A stretch of DNA of 64,000 bases from Roseovarius arcticus (GTDB lineage: Bacteria > Pseudomonadota > Alphaproteobacteria > Rhodobacterales > Rhodobacteraceae): assembly GCF_006125015.1 (NCBI RefSeq), contig NZ_SZZN01000001.1:1054001-1118000 (forward strand), in the 5' to 3' direction. A program made the translations under genes and the position numbers. Positions 46,342 through 56,962 of this stretch are shown in pieces (the first letter of the stretch is position 1; the number at the start of each line of letters is the position of its first letter). The notes beneath the pieces were generated by a model. The model worked only from the letters and a program-made list of their open reading frames with translations, made no database searches and had not been told where the DNA came from.

Positions 46342-47751
46342 TTAATTCCTGCTTTGGCCTGCATCACCAAGACGTGCCAGCGTTTCGGCCTGTCCCAAGA
46401 CCAGCATCATATCAAAAACGCTGGGCGTTGCGCTTCGTCCGGCGAGGGCGGCCCGCAGAGGGCCTGCCATCTTGCCGAACTTGATATCGCGCGCTTCGGC
46501 AAAATCGTTCATCAACGCCTCGATGCCTGTCCGGTTCCAAGTAGCATCTCGCAGGTGCGGCGTCAAATCACGCAGCATGGCGCGGGCAGGATCGTCCAAC
46601 TGGGCGGCGGCCTTTTCATCCGGTTCGATAGGTCTATTTGCCAAGAGAAATTCAGCCTTATCAAGCAGATCTATGAATGTGCGCGCGCGCTCTTTGAGGT
46701 GCGGCATCGCATCCAGCATCATCGCTTCCTTTTCGGGGGATAGCGGTGGCTGCGCAGTGACGGCCATGAAATCCTTTAGTTCATGCAGCAGTGCAGCATC
46801 ATCTGATGCCGCCATGTGTTGTCCGCAAATATTCTCAAGCTTCTTAAAATCAAAACGCGCGGCCGACTTGCCGATTCCGTCCAGGTCAAACCACTTCTGC
46901 GCCTCCGCATCCGAGAAGAATTCGGCGTCCCCATGGCTCCACCCGAGACGGGCGAGATAGTTTCGCATGCCCGCAGCCGGATATCCCATCTGGCGATACT
47001 CCCGCGTTCCCAGCGCGCCATGCCGCTTGCTCAGTTTTTTCCCATCGGGGCCGTGGATCAGCGGGATATGGGCATAGACGGGCAGGGGCCAATCCATCGC
47101 GCGATAGATCATCATTTGGCGCGCCGCGTTGTTCAGATGGTCATCGCCGCGAATGACGTGGGTGACGCCCATGTCATGATCATCCACAGCAACAGCCAGC
47201 ATATAAACCGGCGTTCCGTCAGACCGCAGTAGCACCATATCATCCAACTGGTCATTGCGGATGGTCACGTCGCCTTGCACGGCATCCTCGATCACTGTGG
47301 CGCCGTCCAGAGGTGCCTTGATGCGAATAACGTGGGGCAGGTCCGGATGAGTCGCGGCGTCTGCGTCCCGCCACGGGCTACGATAAAGCGTCGAGCGACC
47401 CTCGGCCTTTGCGGCGTCGCGGAATTCCTGAATTTCCTCCTGCGTAGCAAAGCATTTATAGGCCAGCCCGGCGTCCAGCATCTGGCGCGCGACCTCGGCA
47501 TGGCGCGGCGCGCGCTCGAATTGGCTGACAACCTCGCCGTCGTGATCGAGGCCCATCCACTCCATCCCGTCAAGGATCGCCTGGGTCGCATCGGGCGTAG
47601 ATCTGGCGCGGTCCGTATCCTCGATCCGCAGCAGAAAAGTGCCGCCGCGACCACGCGCGAAAAGCCAATTGAACAGGGCCGTGCGTGCCCCACCGATATG
47701 CAGATAACCAGTGGGCGAGGGGGCGAAACGGGTCACGACCTTTTGGGACAT
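46342..47751 (-). CDS. gltX: Glutamyl-tRNA synthetase
   Basis: This class I synthetase has the HIGH-type motif HIGG in [33 protein letters not shown], and KLSKRHG in [10 protein letters not shown] for ATP binding. It is 469 residues from ATG 47751; an in-frame ATG nine bases upstream (47760) is equally possible because the AAAGG sits between the two distances. Alphaproteobacteria often have a second GltX with specificity for tRNA-Gln, so specificity is not decided here. Confidence 0.93.
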   Translation of the reverse strand: MSQKVVTRFAPSPTGYLHIGGARTALFNWLFARGRGGTFLLRIEDTDRARSTPDATQAILDGMEWMGLDHDGEVVSQFERAPRHAEVARQMLDAGLAYKCFATQEEIQEFRDAAKAEGRSTLYRSPWRDADAATHPDLPHVIRIKAPLDGATVIEDAVQGDVTIRNDQLDDMVLLRSDGTPVYMLAVAVDDHDMGVTHVIRGDDHLNNAARQMMIYRAMDWPLPVYAHIPLIHGPDGKKLSKRHGALGTREYRQMGYPAAGMRNYLARLGWSHGDAEFFSDAEAQKWFDLDGIGKSAARFDFKKLENICGQHMAASDDAALLHELKDFMAVTAQPPLSPEKEAMMLDAMPHLKERARTFIDLLDKAEFLLANRPIEPDEKAAAQLDDPARAMLRDLTPHLRDATWNRTGIEALMNDFAEARDIKFGKMAGPLRAALAGRSATPSVFDMMLVLGQAETLARLGDAGQSRN

Positions 47752-47759
47752 GGGGCGCA

Positions 47760-47774
47760 TTAACCTTTCGGTAA
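47760..47774. promoter_or_regulatory. CtrA-like site upstream of comEC (near match)
   Basis: TTAA-CCTTTCG-GTAA matches the CtrA consensus TTAA-N7-TTAA at seven of eight positions, 55 bases upstream of the ancestral comEC start. CtrA controls competence and gene transfer agent genes in rhodobacteria. The site is a near match only and could be chance. Confidence 0.25.
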
Positions 47775-47828
47775 CGATGTGGGGGCTAGGTTTGGCAACT
47801 GTTTATCGGCCCATGGAAGGGGTGACAA

Positions 47829-49884
47829 GTGGCGGCACTCTGGGGGCGGCTCGCGGAGGTATTGCTGCTTCAGCGCGGTCACCTGATCGGCTGGGCGCCC
47901 GTTTGCATGGGCGGCGGGCATCGCGATCTACTTTGCGCTACCGCAAGAGCCGCTTTGGTGGGGCTATGCGGCTGCCATAGCGGCGCTTGTCTTCTGCGTT
48001 TAGCTGGCGCGCCTCCTTGGGCCTGCGTTGTCGCCACTCGCGGTGGGGGCCGGACTGATCGCGCTGGGGCTGCTTCTGGCTGGCGCGCGGGCGAATAGCG
48101 TATCGGGGCCCGTGATGGGCTGGCGATACTATGGCCCGGTCGAGGGGCGCGTGATCGGCATCGACCGCTCAGCGTCGGATGCCGCGCGCGTGACGCTGGA
48201 CCAAGTGCGCCTGCCGGGCGTCCGTCCCACCCGAACGCCGGACCGCGTGCGACTGTCACTCCATTCGGATTTGGCGGGCGCTGTCCCGCGTCCCGGCCTG
48301 CGGATGGGGGCGACCGGGCATCTGTCGCCGCCGTCCGGCCCGGTTGAGCCGGGTGGTTTCGATTTTCAGCGCCATGCATGGTTTCAGGGGCTGGGTGCAG
48401 TCGGATACACGCGCGTGCCGCTTGTGGCGCTCGCCGCGCCTGACGGTGGCCAGTTGATGTTTCGCATTCGCATGGCCCTGTCGGCGCGGGTTCAGGCCGC
48501 GCTGCCGGGCGAGACGGGCGCCTTTGCGGCCGCGATCATGACCGGCGATAGATCGGGAATGGGGCAGGACACACTCACCGCGCTGCGTGTGTCGAACTTG
48601 GCGCATTTGCTTGCTATATCGGGCTTGCACATGGGCCTCTTGACCGCGTTCGTTTTTGCCGCGCTGCGCTATGGGCTGGCGCTGATCCCGTATGTCGCGC
48701 TGCGCGCCCCGGTCAAGCAAGTTGCAGCCGCAGCAGCGCTGCCGGTGGCGGCGTTCTACCTGGCCTTGTCAGGCGGAAGCATTGCGACTGAGCGAGCGTT
48801 CATCATGGTCGCCGTCATGCTCGTCGCGGTGATGCTGAATCGGCGCGCACTTAGCTTGCGAGCCGTTGCGCTGGCCGCGCTGATTGTGCTGGTCCTCAGG
48901 CCGGAGGCGCTGATGGGGCCAGGTTTTCAGATGTCGTTTTCCGCGACGACTGCATTGATCGCGATTTTTGGCTGGCTCCAGCATGATGCGATGCCTCGCG
49001 GGCCACGCTGGCTGCGCCCAGTGCTGGCGGTAGTTATGTCGTCTCTTGTTGCGGGATTGGCGACGGCGCCGTTCGCGGCAGCGCATTTTAATCAGATCGC
49101 GCATTATGGCCTTATCGCCAACTTGTCGTCCGTGCCGCTGATGGGGGTGCTGGTGATGCCAGCTGCCGTCGTTTCGGTCTGCTTGCTGCCATTCGGGCTG
49201 GAGGGGGTGGGTCTTTGGGTCATGGGGCTGGCGCTGGACTGGATCTTGGGCGTTGCCCATTGGATCGCGGCGCAGGACGGCGCACGTGGAATGATTGCCA
49301 GCCCCGGCCCGTGGGTTCTGCCGCTGATTGCTGTCGGGGCGTTGACCCTGATCCTTTGGCAGGGCCGCACCCGCGCGATAGGCGTTCTGCCCCTTTTGCT
49401 GGCGGGGTTCCTGTGGGCGGGGGCCGTCCGGCCCAACATTCTGATTTCCGACACCGGCGGCCTTGTTGGTATTATGACACCAGAGGGCCGCGCCCTCAGC
49501 TCGCCGCGCGGTGATGGTTTTGCCGCAAGGAATTGGCTGGAAAACGACGGCGATCCAGCCACCCAAGAAGAGGCGGCAGCGCGTTGGCCAGCCGCACAGC
49601 TCAGCCTTGGGGCCGTCACGATCCGGGCGTTCCGAGGCAAGCGCGCTGTCGCGGCATTGACGCAGTGCGCGGCTGGCGACTGGATCGTCACAAACGCCGA
49701 GTTGCCTGAAGAATTAGATGATGCTGAATGTATTATAATCGGACCGCGCGAACTGCGCGAGACAGGATCGATGGCGCTGAGCAAACGCGCAGGTGGCCCT
49801 CAGATCGATACAGCGCGCGGCATCGCTGGGGCGCGGCTTTGGAACATGCGCCGCGAGAGGCGCGGCGCATTCCAATCTCAGTAG
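47829..49884 (+). pseudogene. comEC: DNA uptake channel ComEC with disrupted 5' end
   Basis: From a GTG at 47829 the frame reads a ComEC-like N-terminus (LLLQRGHLIGW). It then goes out of frame at the GGG run near 47892-47894. Removing one G restores RPFAWAAGIAIYFALPQEP and a membrane helix that continues to an in-frame TAG at 48001. Past this the frame is open for about 620 codons to 49884, with the competence domain (NLAHLLAISGLHMGLLTAF, GGSIATERAF) and several membrane helices. A TTG at 48028 could restart translation without the first membrane segment. The restored gene would encode about 684 residues, the family size. Two lesions 110 bases apart suggest an inactive gene; one may be a sequencing error. 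Confidence 0.65.
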
Positions 49885-50579
49885 GTTCGGATCAGACCGA
49901 CGAGGCGGCCCTGCACTTTTACTTTGTCATCGGGCAAAATCCGCGTCTCGTATGCCGGGTTCGCGGCCTCCAGAGCAATTGCTCCACCGCGCCGAAAGAA
50001 CCGCTTGAGGGTCGCTTCCTGATCCTCGACCAGCGCCACGACGATATCACCATTCTCGGCGGTCGACGTCTCGCGGATCACGACGACATCGCCATCATTG
50101 ATCCCCGCGTCAATCATCGAATCGCCCTTAACTTCCAGCGCGTAATGCTCGCCCGCACCGGCAATCATTGAGCCCGGCACTGCTACGTTGTGCGACGCGT
50201 TCTGAATAGCCTCAATCGGGACGCCTGCCGCGATGCGGCCCATAACGGGTATCTCGTGCGCATCAATGGCGGACACGGGCAGCGCATTGGCCGGGGGCGG
50301 GACGTCGGGCATGTCGCCGTCAATCACGCGCGGAGCAAAGCCATGCATCGCGGTACCGCCCAGCGATTCAGGGAGCTTTACGATTTCCAGCGCGCGGGCA
50401 CGGTGCGCCAGACGCCGAATGAACCCTCGCTCTTCGAGCGCGGTAATCAACCGATGGATGCCCGATTTCGAACGGAGATCCAGAGCATCCTTCATTTCAT
50501 CAAAGCTGGGCGGGACGCCATCGCGCTGCACCCGTTGATTGATGTATTTCAGCAGATCGAGCTGCTTTTTAGTCAGCAT
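49878..50579 (-). CDS. lexA: LexA repressor
   Basis: This 233-residue SOS repressor has a winged HTH ([41 protein letters not shown]), the self-cleavage site A118-G119 in [10 protein letters not shown], and the catalytic Ser154 (KGDSMIDAG) and Lys192 (EATLKRFF). Length fits the alphaproteobacterial form. GGAGGGAC precedes the ATG, and a perfect SOS box lies 37 bases upstream, giving self-regulation. Its 3' end overlaps comEC by seven bases. Confidence 0.97.
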   Translation of the reverse strand: MLTKKQLDLLKYINQRVQRDGVPPSFDEMKDALDLRSKSGIHRLITALEERGFIRRLAHRARALEIVKLPESLGGTAMHGFAPRVIDGDMPDVPPPANALPVSAIDAHEIPVMGRIAAGVPIEAIQNASHNVAVPGSMIAGAGEHYALEVKGDSMIDAGINDGDVVVIRETSTAENGDIVVALVEDQEATLKRFFRRGGAIALEAANPAYETRILPDDKVKVQGRLVGLIRTY

Positions 50580-50615
50580 AGCGTCCGTCCCTCCGGCCTA
50601 TTTTTATCTTATTTT

Positions 50616-50630
50616 GTTCTATGCATGTTC
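50616..50630. promoter_or_regulatory. SOS (LexA) box upstream of lexA
   Basis: GTTC-TATGCAT-GTTC is an exact match to the alphaproteobacterial LexA operator GTTC-N7-GTTC, placed 37 bases upstream of the lexA ATG. The motif also precedes uvrD at 12624-12638. Confidence 0.88.
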
Positions 50631-50681
50631 TCGTTTTGTGTCAAGCGCGGCCGTAGCTATCTCTGTCCGACAGTTGCCCGG

Positions 50682-51854
50682 TTACAACGTCATGACGCGT
50701 GCGTTGCTTCCGCTAGCTCTAGCGGGTTCGTGCGCCGGGCGGATCAATAGCGCGTTGGAGCGCGTCAAAACACTGAGAAGGGCGCTGTCTTGCGAGGTCG
50801 CGGGCGTGACGATGCCGGCCTCTAGGTGCGCGCGCATGTAATGCGCGCGAGGTCCGTTTGCGGGCAGATCCACACCCAGCGTGGCCGCGAAGGACGGCGT
50901 CGGGGAATTGCCCAATCCCAGCATCGCACGCAACATCGGCAAGATGAATACGTGGCCGCAAACCATTGCAGAAACGGGATTTCCCGGTAATCCCACCATC
51001 ACAGCCTGGCCGAGTTTGCCCGCCATCAGTGGCTTGCCAGGGCGCATCGCGATTTTATAAAATGAACGCAGGAGTCCGAGGTCCTGCGCAACCCTGCCGA
51101 CCAGGTCGTGATCGCCGACGGACGCGCCACCCACTGTCAGAATAAGGTCCGCATCCCTAGCCAGCGCGAACGCCGTCTTAAGCGACGCCACATGATCGCG
51201 CGCGACCGGCAGGAGGCGCGCCGTTCCGCCATGAGCCTCAATCAACGCAGCAAGGCCGAACGTGTTCGATGCGATGATCTGGCCGGGGCCCGGCACTTCG
51301 CCGGGCAGGGCAAGCTCGTCGCCCGTTGCGATGATTGCGACGCTTGGTCTACGCGAGACGGGCACCTGCGCGATATTCATGGCGGCAAGCAGCGCAATGT
51401 CATGGGGGCCAATCAGACGCGGCGCTTCCATCATGTCACCTGCGCGAAAATCTGCCCCGGCGGGTCTCACATGAGGGCCAGCATCTAGCGATTCTTCCAG
51501 TGTGATCACAGATCCAGTGCGGATCGTATCCTCTTGAATTACAACGCGATCTGCACTAATCGGCAGCGGGGCACCAGTGAAAATGCGAAGCGCCTGACCG
51601 GGTGCCAGCGTCCCTTCCCAATGATGGCCTGCGGCCGCCTCGCCGACGACGTCAAAACGCGCGCCTGCTGATGCATCCGATCCGCGTAAGGCGTAGCCGT
51701 CCATGGCCGATGCGGCGAATGGTGGTTGGTCGCGGGTGGCCGATACGGGCCGGGCCAAGACCCTGCCAGCCGCAGCGCGTAGCGGCACCATCTCAGCCTG
51801 CAAGGGCTGAGCAAGTTCAAAGAGTTTTGACAGGGCGTCTTCAACCGTGATCAT
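50682..51854 (-). CDS. moeA: Molybdopterin molybdotransferase MoeA
   Basis: This 390-residue enzyme inserts molybdenum into molybdopterin. It has PPFAASAMDGYALRG near the N-terminus, the MoCF-binding part with LTVGGASVGDHD, and GLPGNPVSAMVCGHVFILPML. Domains I-IV are all present. It follows moaC after a 31-base gap in the trpGDC-moaC-moeA run. Confidence 0.94.
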   Translation of the reverse strand: MITVEDALSKLFELAQPLQAEMVPLRAAAGRVLARPVSATRDQPPFAASAMDGYALRGSDASAGARFDVVGEAAAGHHWEGTLAPGQALRIFTGAPLPISADRVVIQEDTIRTGSVITLEESLDAGPHVRPAGADFRAGDMMEAPRLIGPHDIALLAAMNIAQVPVSRRPSVAIIATGDELALPGEVPGPGQIIASNTFGLAALIEAHGGTARLLPVARDHVASLKTAFALARDADLILTVGGASVGDHDLVGRVAQDLGLLRSFYKIAMRPGKPLMAGKLGQAVMVGLPGNPVSAMVCGHVFILPMLRAMLGLGNSPTPSFAATLGVDLPANGPRAHYMRAHLEAGIVTPATSQDSALLSVLTRSNALLIRPAHEPARASGSNARVMTL

Positions 51855-51885
51855 AGCACCGATGCCTCCTCAAACAGCAAGACAT

Positions 51886-52362
51886 TCACTCTGCCTCGTA
51901 AAGACCTGATTTTCCGCCATCCTTTAGTATGACGCGAAGCCCTCCGATTTGCATCGCCCGGTCAACCGCCTTGGCCATGTCATAGACCGTCAATGCCGCA
52001 ATGCTGGCGGCGGTCAAAGCCTCCATCTCGACCCCAGTTTGGCCGGTCGTTTTAACCGTCGCCTCAATCTGCAGACCGGGAAGATCAGGGTCGAGGGTCA
52101 GATCGACGCTCGCCTTGGCGATGGGCAACGGATGACAAAGCGGGATAAGGTCAGCCGTACGCTTTGCCCCCATAATCCCAGCGAGCCGCGCTACAGCGAT
52201 CACGTCGCCCTTTTTAGCGCGGCCTTCTGCAATGATATCAAATGTTTCACGCGCCATCTTGATGTGGCAGGCGGCAGTGGCAACGCGAGCTGTCACCGCC
52301 TTGGCCGACACGTCGACCATATGTGCGTTGCCCTTGTCGTCAAAGTGCGTGAGGCCAGCCAT
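51886..52362 (-). CDS. moaC: Cyclic pyranopterin monophosphate synthase MoaC
   Basis: This 158-residue enzyme works with MoaA in the first step of molybdenum cofactor synthesis. It contains [36 protein letters not shown] and [23 protein letters not shown], all hallmark segments. Its ATG follows the trpC stop with no bases between, so it is co-translated with the trp genes. Confidence 0.95.
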   Translation of the reverse strand: MAGLTHFDDKGNAHMVDVSAKAVTARVATAACHIKMARETFDIIAEGRAKKGDVIAVARLAGIMGAKRTADLIPLCHPLPIAKASVDLTLDPDLPGLQIEATVKTTGQTGVEMEALTAASIAALTVYDMAKAVDRAMQIGGLRVILKDGGKSGLYEAE

Positions 52363-53178
52363 CTACATGCCGCCGGCTGTCAGCGGACTGGCCAGCATAT
52401 TGCGCGTTGCGCTGGCCACGTCATCCGCGCGCATCAGCGTTTCGCCAATAAGGAAGCATCGCGCGCCATAACGGGCGATGTCGGCCAGATCCTGCGGCGT
52501 CTCCAATCCGCTTTCGCAGATGATGATCCGGTCCTCTGGCACATAACGCGCCAAGGTGCGCGAGGTGTCCAATGACGTCTCAAACGTGTTCAAGTCGCGA
52601 TTGTTGATACCGATCAGCTGCGACTTCAGCGCTTCGGCCCGCTTTAGCTCGTCTGCGTTATGCACCTCGATGATCGCGTCCATGCCCCATGTCTCTGCGG
52701 TCTGTTCCAGCACGGCGGCCTCGCCATCGGTGAGGCTGGCCATGATGATGAGGATGCAGTCAGCACCCAAGCTGCGCGCCTCGATCACCTGATAGGGGTC
52801 GTACATGAAATCCTTGCGCAGCACAGGCAGGTTGCAGGCAGCGCGCGCTAGGGTGAGAAACTCTTTGGCCCCTTGAAAACTGGGCGTGTCAGTCAGCACT
52901 GAAAGGCATGCCGCGCCGCCATCCTCATAGGCGCGCGCCAGCGCTTCGGGGTCGAAATCGGCGCGGATCAGGCCCTTGGATGGACTCGCCTTTTTGATCT
53001 CGGCGATCAGGCCGTAGCCGTTGATCGACGCCTGCAGCAACGCGTCCTTGAAGGGGCGCACAGCAGGCGCGGCGCGCGCGAGATCTTCCATCGCCTCAAT
53101 AGGCGTTTCGGCCTTCGTCGCCGCAATCTCATCCAGTTTGTAGGCTTTGATCTTTTCCAGAATAGTCGGTGTGCTCAT
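52363..53178 (-). CDS. trpC: Indole-3-glycerol phosphate synthase
   Basis: This 271-residue TIM barrel closes the indole ring in tryptophan synthesis. It has [16 protein letters not shown] (substrate phosphate and catalytic lysine), [28 protein letters not shown], and [17 protein letters not shown]. It is monofunctional (no PRA isomerase domain). Its start overlaps trpD by four bases. Confidence 0.95.
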   Translation of the reverse strand: MSTPTILEKIKAYKLDEIAATKAETPIEAMEDLARAAPAVRPFKDALLQASINGYGLIAEIKKASPSKGLIRADFDPEALARAYEDGGAACLSVLTDTPSFQGAKEFLTLARAACNLPVLRKDFMYDPYQVIEARSLGADCILIIMASLTDGEAAVLEQTAETWGMDAIIEVHNADELKRAEALKSQLIGINNRDLNTFETSLDTSRTLARYVPEDRIIICESGLETPQDLADIARYGARCFLIGETLMRADDVASATRNMLASPLTAGGM

Positions 53179-54197
53179 GTCGTCTCCGATGTAATCTTAG
53201 CCAGCGTTTCTAAACACTTGCGCGCCGCTCCGCTGTCGATGCTGGCGGCGGCCTGCGCGGCGCCCTCGTGCAGATCGCCAGCGTGACCGGCCACCACCAG
53301 CGCGGCGGCAGAATTCAGCAGCACAGCATCGCGGTAGGCGCCGGGCGCGCCGTCCAGCAGGGTGCGAAAGGCGGCAGCGTTGTGTTGCGGCGTGCCGCCC
53401 AGGATATCCTCGAACGGGTGAAGGGGCAGGCCAGCCTCTTCGGGGTGCAGCTCAAACTCGGTGATGCTGCCATCCTCGTTCAAGGCTGCGACCCACGATG
53501 ACCCGCTAATTGCCAACTCGTCTGTTCCATCGCTGCCGTGGACCAGCCACGCGCGCGTTGATCCCAGCTGCCCCAGAGTTTCCGCCATGGGGCGGATCAG
53601 ATCGCGTGTAAAGGCACCTGTTAGTTGGCGTTTTACGCCGGCAGGATTCGTGAGCGGCCCCAGGATATTGAAGATAGTGCGCGTCCCCAGCTCGGCCCGG
53701 ACGGGGCCGACATGGGCCATGGCCGGGTGGTGCATGGGCGCCATCATAAAGGCGATTCCTGCCTCTTTTAGCGCCTTTTCAACAAGTTCTGGGCCGATCA
53801 TCACGTTGACGCCCATCTGCGCCAGCGCATCCGCCGCGCCTGATTTCGAGCTGAGATTGCGATTGCCATGCTTGGCCACGCAGACGCCTGCACCTGCCAC
53901 GACAAAGGCCGCGGCGGTGGAAATGTTAAGTGTACCTTTGCCGTCGCCCCCAGTGCCGACGATGTCAATCGCGCCCTCGGGCGCGCGCACTTTGTGGCAT
54001 TTGGAAATCATAACAGCGGCAGCGGCGGCGTATTCATCCACCGTCTCGCCGCGCGTCCGCAGCGCCATCAGAAAGCCGCCAATCTGGCTAGGCGTCGCTT
54101 CGCCTTCAAAGAGGATGGCGAATGCGGCCTCCGCCTGGTCCCGCGTCAGCGGGCCGTTTGCGGCAGCGTTAATCAGGGGTTTTAAAGCGTCACTCAT
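53175..54197 (-). CDS. trpD: Anthranilate phosphoribosyltransferase
   Basis: This 340-residue enzyme adds phosphoribose to anthranilate. It has the PRPP motif [15 protein letters not shown] (about residues 79-93), [15 protein letters not shown], and [22 protein letters not shown]. It is not fused to TrpG. Overlaps of four bases with trpG and trpC show a tight operon. Confidence 0.95.
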   Translation of the reverse strand: MSDALKPLINAAANGPLTRDQAEAAFAILFEGEATPSQIGGFLMALRTRGETVDEYAAAAAVMISKCHKVRAPEGAIDIVGTGGDGKGTLNISTAAAFVVAGAGVCVAKHGNRNLSSKSGAADALAQMGVNVMIGPELVEKALKEAGIAFMMAPMHHPAMAHVGPVRAELGTRTIFNILGPLTNPAGVKRQLTGAFTRDLIRPMAETLGQLGSTRAWLVHGSDGTDELAISGSSWVAALNEDGSITEFELHPEEAGLPLHPFEDILGGTPQHNAAAFRTLLDGAPGAYRDAVLLNSAAALVVAGHAGDLHEGAAQAAASIDSGAARKCLETLAKITSETT

Positions 54198-54778
54198 GCC
54201 GGGGTCTTCAATGTGTCTAGGAAATTCTTGAGCAGGGCGTGACCATGTTGCGATGCGATGGATTCGGGGTGAAACTGTACGCCCTCAATGGGAAGTTCGC
54301 GGTGGCGCAGGCCCATAATGGTGCCGTCCTCAAGATGAGCGGTCACCTCAAGGCAGTCCGGCAGGCTGGACCGCTCGACCACAAGCGAATGATAGCGGGT
54401 GGCCTCAAACGGCGAAGGTAGCCCAGCAAAGACGCCGCGCCCCTCGTGATACATCTGTCCCATCTTGCCATGCACGATCTCGGAATGTCGCACGACGCGC
54501 CCGCCAAAGGCCTGTCCGATGGCCTGATGTCCAAGGCACACACCCAGTAGCGGGATACCCGCCTTAGCCGCTGCAAGCGTCAGGTCCAGGCAGATGCCGG
54601 CCTGATCGGGATCGCAGGGGCCGGGCGACAGCAGGATACCGGCAGGATTCAGCGCTAGGGCGGCGGCCACGTCCAACGCATCATTGCGCTTGACCACCAC
54701 ATCGGCCCCCAACTCGCCGACGTAATGCACCAGATTATAGGTGAAACTATCGTAATTATCGATGAGCAGCAGCATCAT
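54194..54778 (-). CDS. trpG: Anthranilate synthase component II (glutamine amidotransferase)
   Basis: This 194-residue glutaminase supplies ammonia to Trp[17 protein letters not shown] begins the protein, the nucleophile is C81 in [15 protein letters not shown], and HPESI near the end supplies His and Glu. Two adjacent ATGs (54778 and 54775) are possible starts. The same subunit often also serves PabB. trpE is 2.2 kb away, after the divergent deacetylase gene and a pseudouridine synthase gene. Confidence 0.94.
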   Translation of the reverse strand: MMLLLIDNYDSFTYNLVHYVGELGADVVVKRNDALDVAAALALNPAGILLSPGPCDPDQAGICLDLTLAAAKAGIPLLGVCLGHQAIGQAFGGRVVRHSEIVHGKMGQMYHEGRGVFAGLPSPFEATRYHSLVVERSSLPDCLEVTAHLEDGTIMGLRHRELPIEGVQFHPESIASQHGHALLKNFLDTLKTPA

Positions 54779-54943
54779 GCCTGTTCCGTGTTGGATATGC
54801 CCCACCCGCGCTGGGAACCCCATCATAGGGGTGGAGGCCGGGGGGCTGGTCGCGATATACTTGTTCAGGCTTGGCCTCTAGGGTCAAGGGGCCGGTGGCA
54901 GTAAACGCTACGGTTTGAGCAAGCGATAACAGGAGGGCACGGC

Positions 54944-56377
54944 ATGGCGGGCGGATTTTTGTCGGGACTGGTAATCGGTGCGGTCGTATCCGGCGCGGCA
55001 TTGTCCGCAGTGTCGGTGGCCACGGGGACCGGGACGGCGCGTCCCAGCGCACCAGTGGCCGCTGCGCTGGAGGTGCCGGCCGGCTCGGAGTTCAACCAAT
55101 CGCTTAACGACACTGCCGCGCGTTTGCCGCAGGCTGATGGCGTGCCTGGCTTCTCTGCCGAGGCGCCGCAAGTGGGCGCCGCCGCGCCTGACGACTTGGC
55201 TGCCGTCGCTGGTGAGAATACGCAGCCCTCTGATCGGCCACAGCCGGGCGGGGTCGATGCCGATCTGAGCGCGCCCCAGATCGTCGACGAGTCCAGCGGA
55301 ATGGCTGAAGGTGGCATGGACGGCGCCGCGCCCGAAGTGGACACACAGACCGCAATGACAGATTCCAGTGCCGGGACGACTATCTCTGCCGATCCTGCGC
55401 AGCCCAGTCTGCCTGATGTCGAAAGCGGCGCGGGTATGTCGACGAACGCCGTATCTGCACGCGCACCAGAAGCCACAGAAAGCTCGGGAATGCCGGAGGC
55501 GGATAGCGCCGCGCCGACTGCGCCCGCTGATGAGATGCAAGAGCCCGATCAGGCGGTGCTTGGCCGCACGAACGGCGATGTTGTAGACAAGATCGAAACC
55601 GGGCGCCTGCCATCCATCGGAGCCGAGGAGCCTGCCGATACGCCTGATACTACCCAAGAGGGTTTACCTCAGCTCGACCTTAATATCAGCTCCGACTCGG
55701 CCCCGGCAATCGTGGCACATGCCGAGTCTTTCGCCAATTCCGAAGGCAAGCCATTGATGGCGATCATTCTGATCGACGATGGCAGCAGTCCAATCCGCCT
55801 TGATGCGCTGGACGCGTTTCCCTATCCGCTTACCTTTGCCGTTGACGCCGCGAAACCCGGCGCGCAGGAGGCGATGGAGCGCTACCGCGACGCGGGCTTT
55901 GAGGTTTTGGCAATAGCCAACTTGCCCGAAGGCGCGGATGCACGCGATACCGAAACGGTCATGCAAACGGTCTTTGCGGCGGTCCCCGAGGCAGTGGGCG
56001 TGCTGGAGGGAACGGGGACCGGCCTTCAGATCAGCCGCGATGCAAGCGAGCAACTGGCCCCGATCCTGCTGGAGACAGGTCATGGGCTGGTCGTATTTTC
56101 CAAAGGCTTGGAGACCGCGCCCAAGCTGATTGCCCGCGAAGGGGTACCGGTAGGCACAGTATTTCGCGATTTCGACAGCGAAGGGCAAAGCGCGACGGTC
56201 ATTCGCCGATTTCTGGATCAGGCGGCATTCAAGGCCGGCCGCGACGCGGGCGGCGTGATCATGCTGGGCCGTTTGCGCGCCGATACGATCAGCGCGCTGC
56301 TGCTATGGGGATTGCAAGACCGCGCCAACCGCGTGGCGCTGGCACCGATTTCAGCAGTGCTGACAGCCGAAAAATAA
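54944..56377 (+). CDS. Divergent polysaccharide deacetylase (YibQ-like) with long acidic linker
   Basis: This 477-residue protein has an N-terminal membrane anchor or uncleaved signal (about residues 1-25), then a 230-residue low-complexity stretch rich in A, D, E, P and S. The C-terminal domain (about 265-477) has MAIILIDDGSSPIRLDALDAFPYPLTFAVD, as in the divergent polysaccharide deacetylase family (PF04748). The catalytic state is unclear because the family lacks standard deacetylase metal ligands. AGGAGGG precedes the ATG. It runs against trpG and rluE-like neighbours. Confidence 0.85.
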   Translation: MAGGFLSGLVIGAVVSGAALSAVSVATGTGTARPSAPVAAALEVPAGSEFNQSLNDTAARLPQADGVPGFSAEAPQVGAAAPDDLAAVAGENTQPSDRPQPGGVDADLSAPQIVDESSGMAEGGMDGAAPEVDTQTAMTDSSAGTTISADPAQPSLPDVESGAGMSTNAVSARAPEATESSGMPEADSAAPTAPADEMQEPDQAVLGRTNGDVVDKIETGRLPSIGAEEPADTPDTTQEGLPQLDLNISSDSAPAIVAHAESFANSEGKPLMAIILIDDGSSPIRLDALDAFPYPLTFAVDAAKPGAQEAMERYRDAGFEVLAIANLPEGADARDTETVMQTVFAAVPEAVGVLEGTGTGLQISRDASEQLAPILLETGHGLVVFSKGLETAPKLIAREGVPVGTVFRDFDSEGQSATVIRRFLDQAAFKAGRDAGGVIMLGRLRADTISALLLWGLQDRANRVALAPISAVLTAEK

Positions 56378-56392
56378 GCCTTTCGCCCGTGG

Positions 56393-56929
56393 CTAAGCCT
56401 CGCGCCAGTCCCCCGGTGCGAGGCCGTCTAGCGACCATTCCCCGATGCGCCAGCGCACGAGGCGCAAGGTCGGGTGGCCAACATGCGCCGTCATCCGGCG
56501 CACCTGGCGATTGCGGCCCTCGGTGATGGTCAGCTCAAGCCACGTATCCGGCACTGATTTGCGATAGCGGATAGGTGGGACGCGCGGCCAGAGGTCTGGC
56601 GCATTTATGCGACGCGCAGTGGCGGGCCGCGTCGGGCCGTCCTTTAGCGTGACGCCTGACGCCAGAGCCGCGAGGGCGTTGTCGACAGGCACACCTTCGA
56701 CCTGCACCAGATAAGTCTTGGGTTTATTGAATTTAGGGTCGGCGATGCGCGCTTGTAGCTTGCCGTCATCCGTCAGGATCAACAGGCCCTCACTGTCGCG
56801 GTCCAGCCGCCCGGCGGGATAGACGCGGGGCAAGTCGATGTGATGCGCGAGGGTGGGGCGACCGCTGCCCTCATCGGTGAATTGCGAGAGTACGCCAAAG
56901 GGTTTGTTAAAGAGGATCAGACGCGCCAT
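56393..56929 (-). CDS. 23S rRNA pseudouridine synthase, RluE-like (RsuA family)
   Basis: This 178-residue catalytic domain lacks an S4 domain. It has [16 protein letters not shown], the catalytic aspartate in [18 protein letters not shown], and [23 protein letters not shown]. The size and opening match RluE, which modifies U2457 of 23S rRNA, though other RsuA relatives cannot be excluded. AGGGAG lies before the ATG at 56929. It precedes trpE's end by 34 bases and is read the same way. Confidence 0.88.
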   Translation of the reverse strand: MARLILFNKPFGVLSQFTDEGSGRPTLAHHIDLPRVYPAGRLDRDSEGLLILTDDGKLQARIADPKFNKPKTYLVQVEGVPVDNALAALASGVTLKDGPTRPATARRINAPDLWPRVPPIRYRKSVPDTWLELTITEGRNRQVRRMTAHVGHPTLRLVRWRIGEWSLDGLAPGDWREA

Positions 56930-56962
56930 GAGGGGCAAGTCTCCCTGATAATCTGCCAGACA

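Noticed and set aside
48028-49884. Intact comEC gene starting at TTG 48028
   Set aside because: It lacks the N-terminal membrane segment that is clearly readable just upstream in a broken frame; kept as pseudogene with this possible restart noted.
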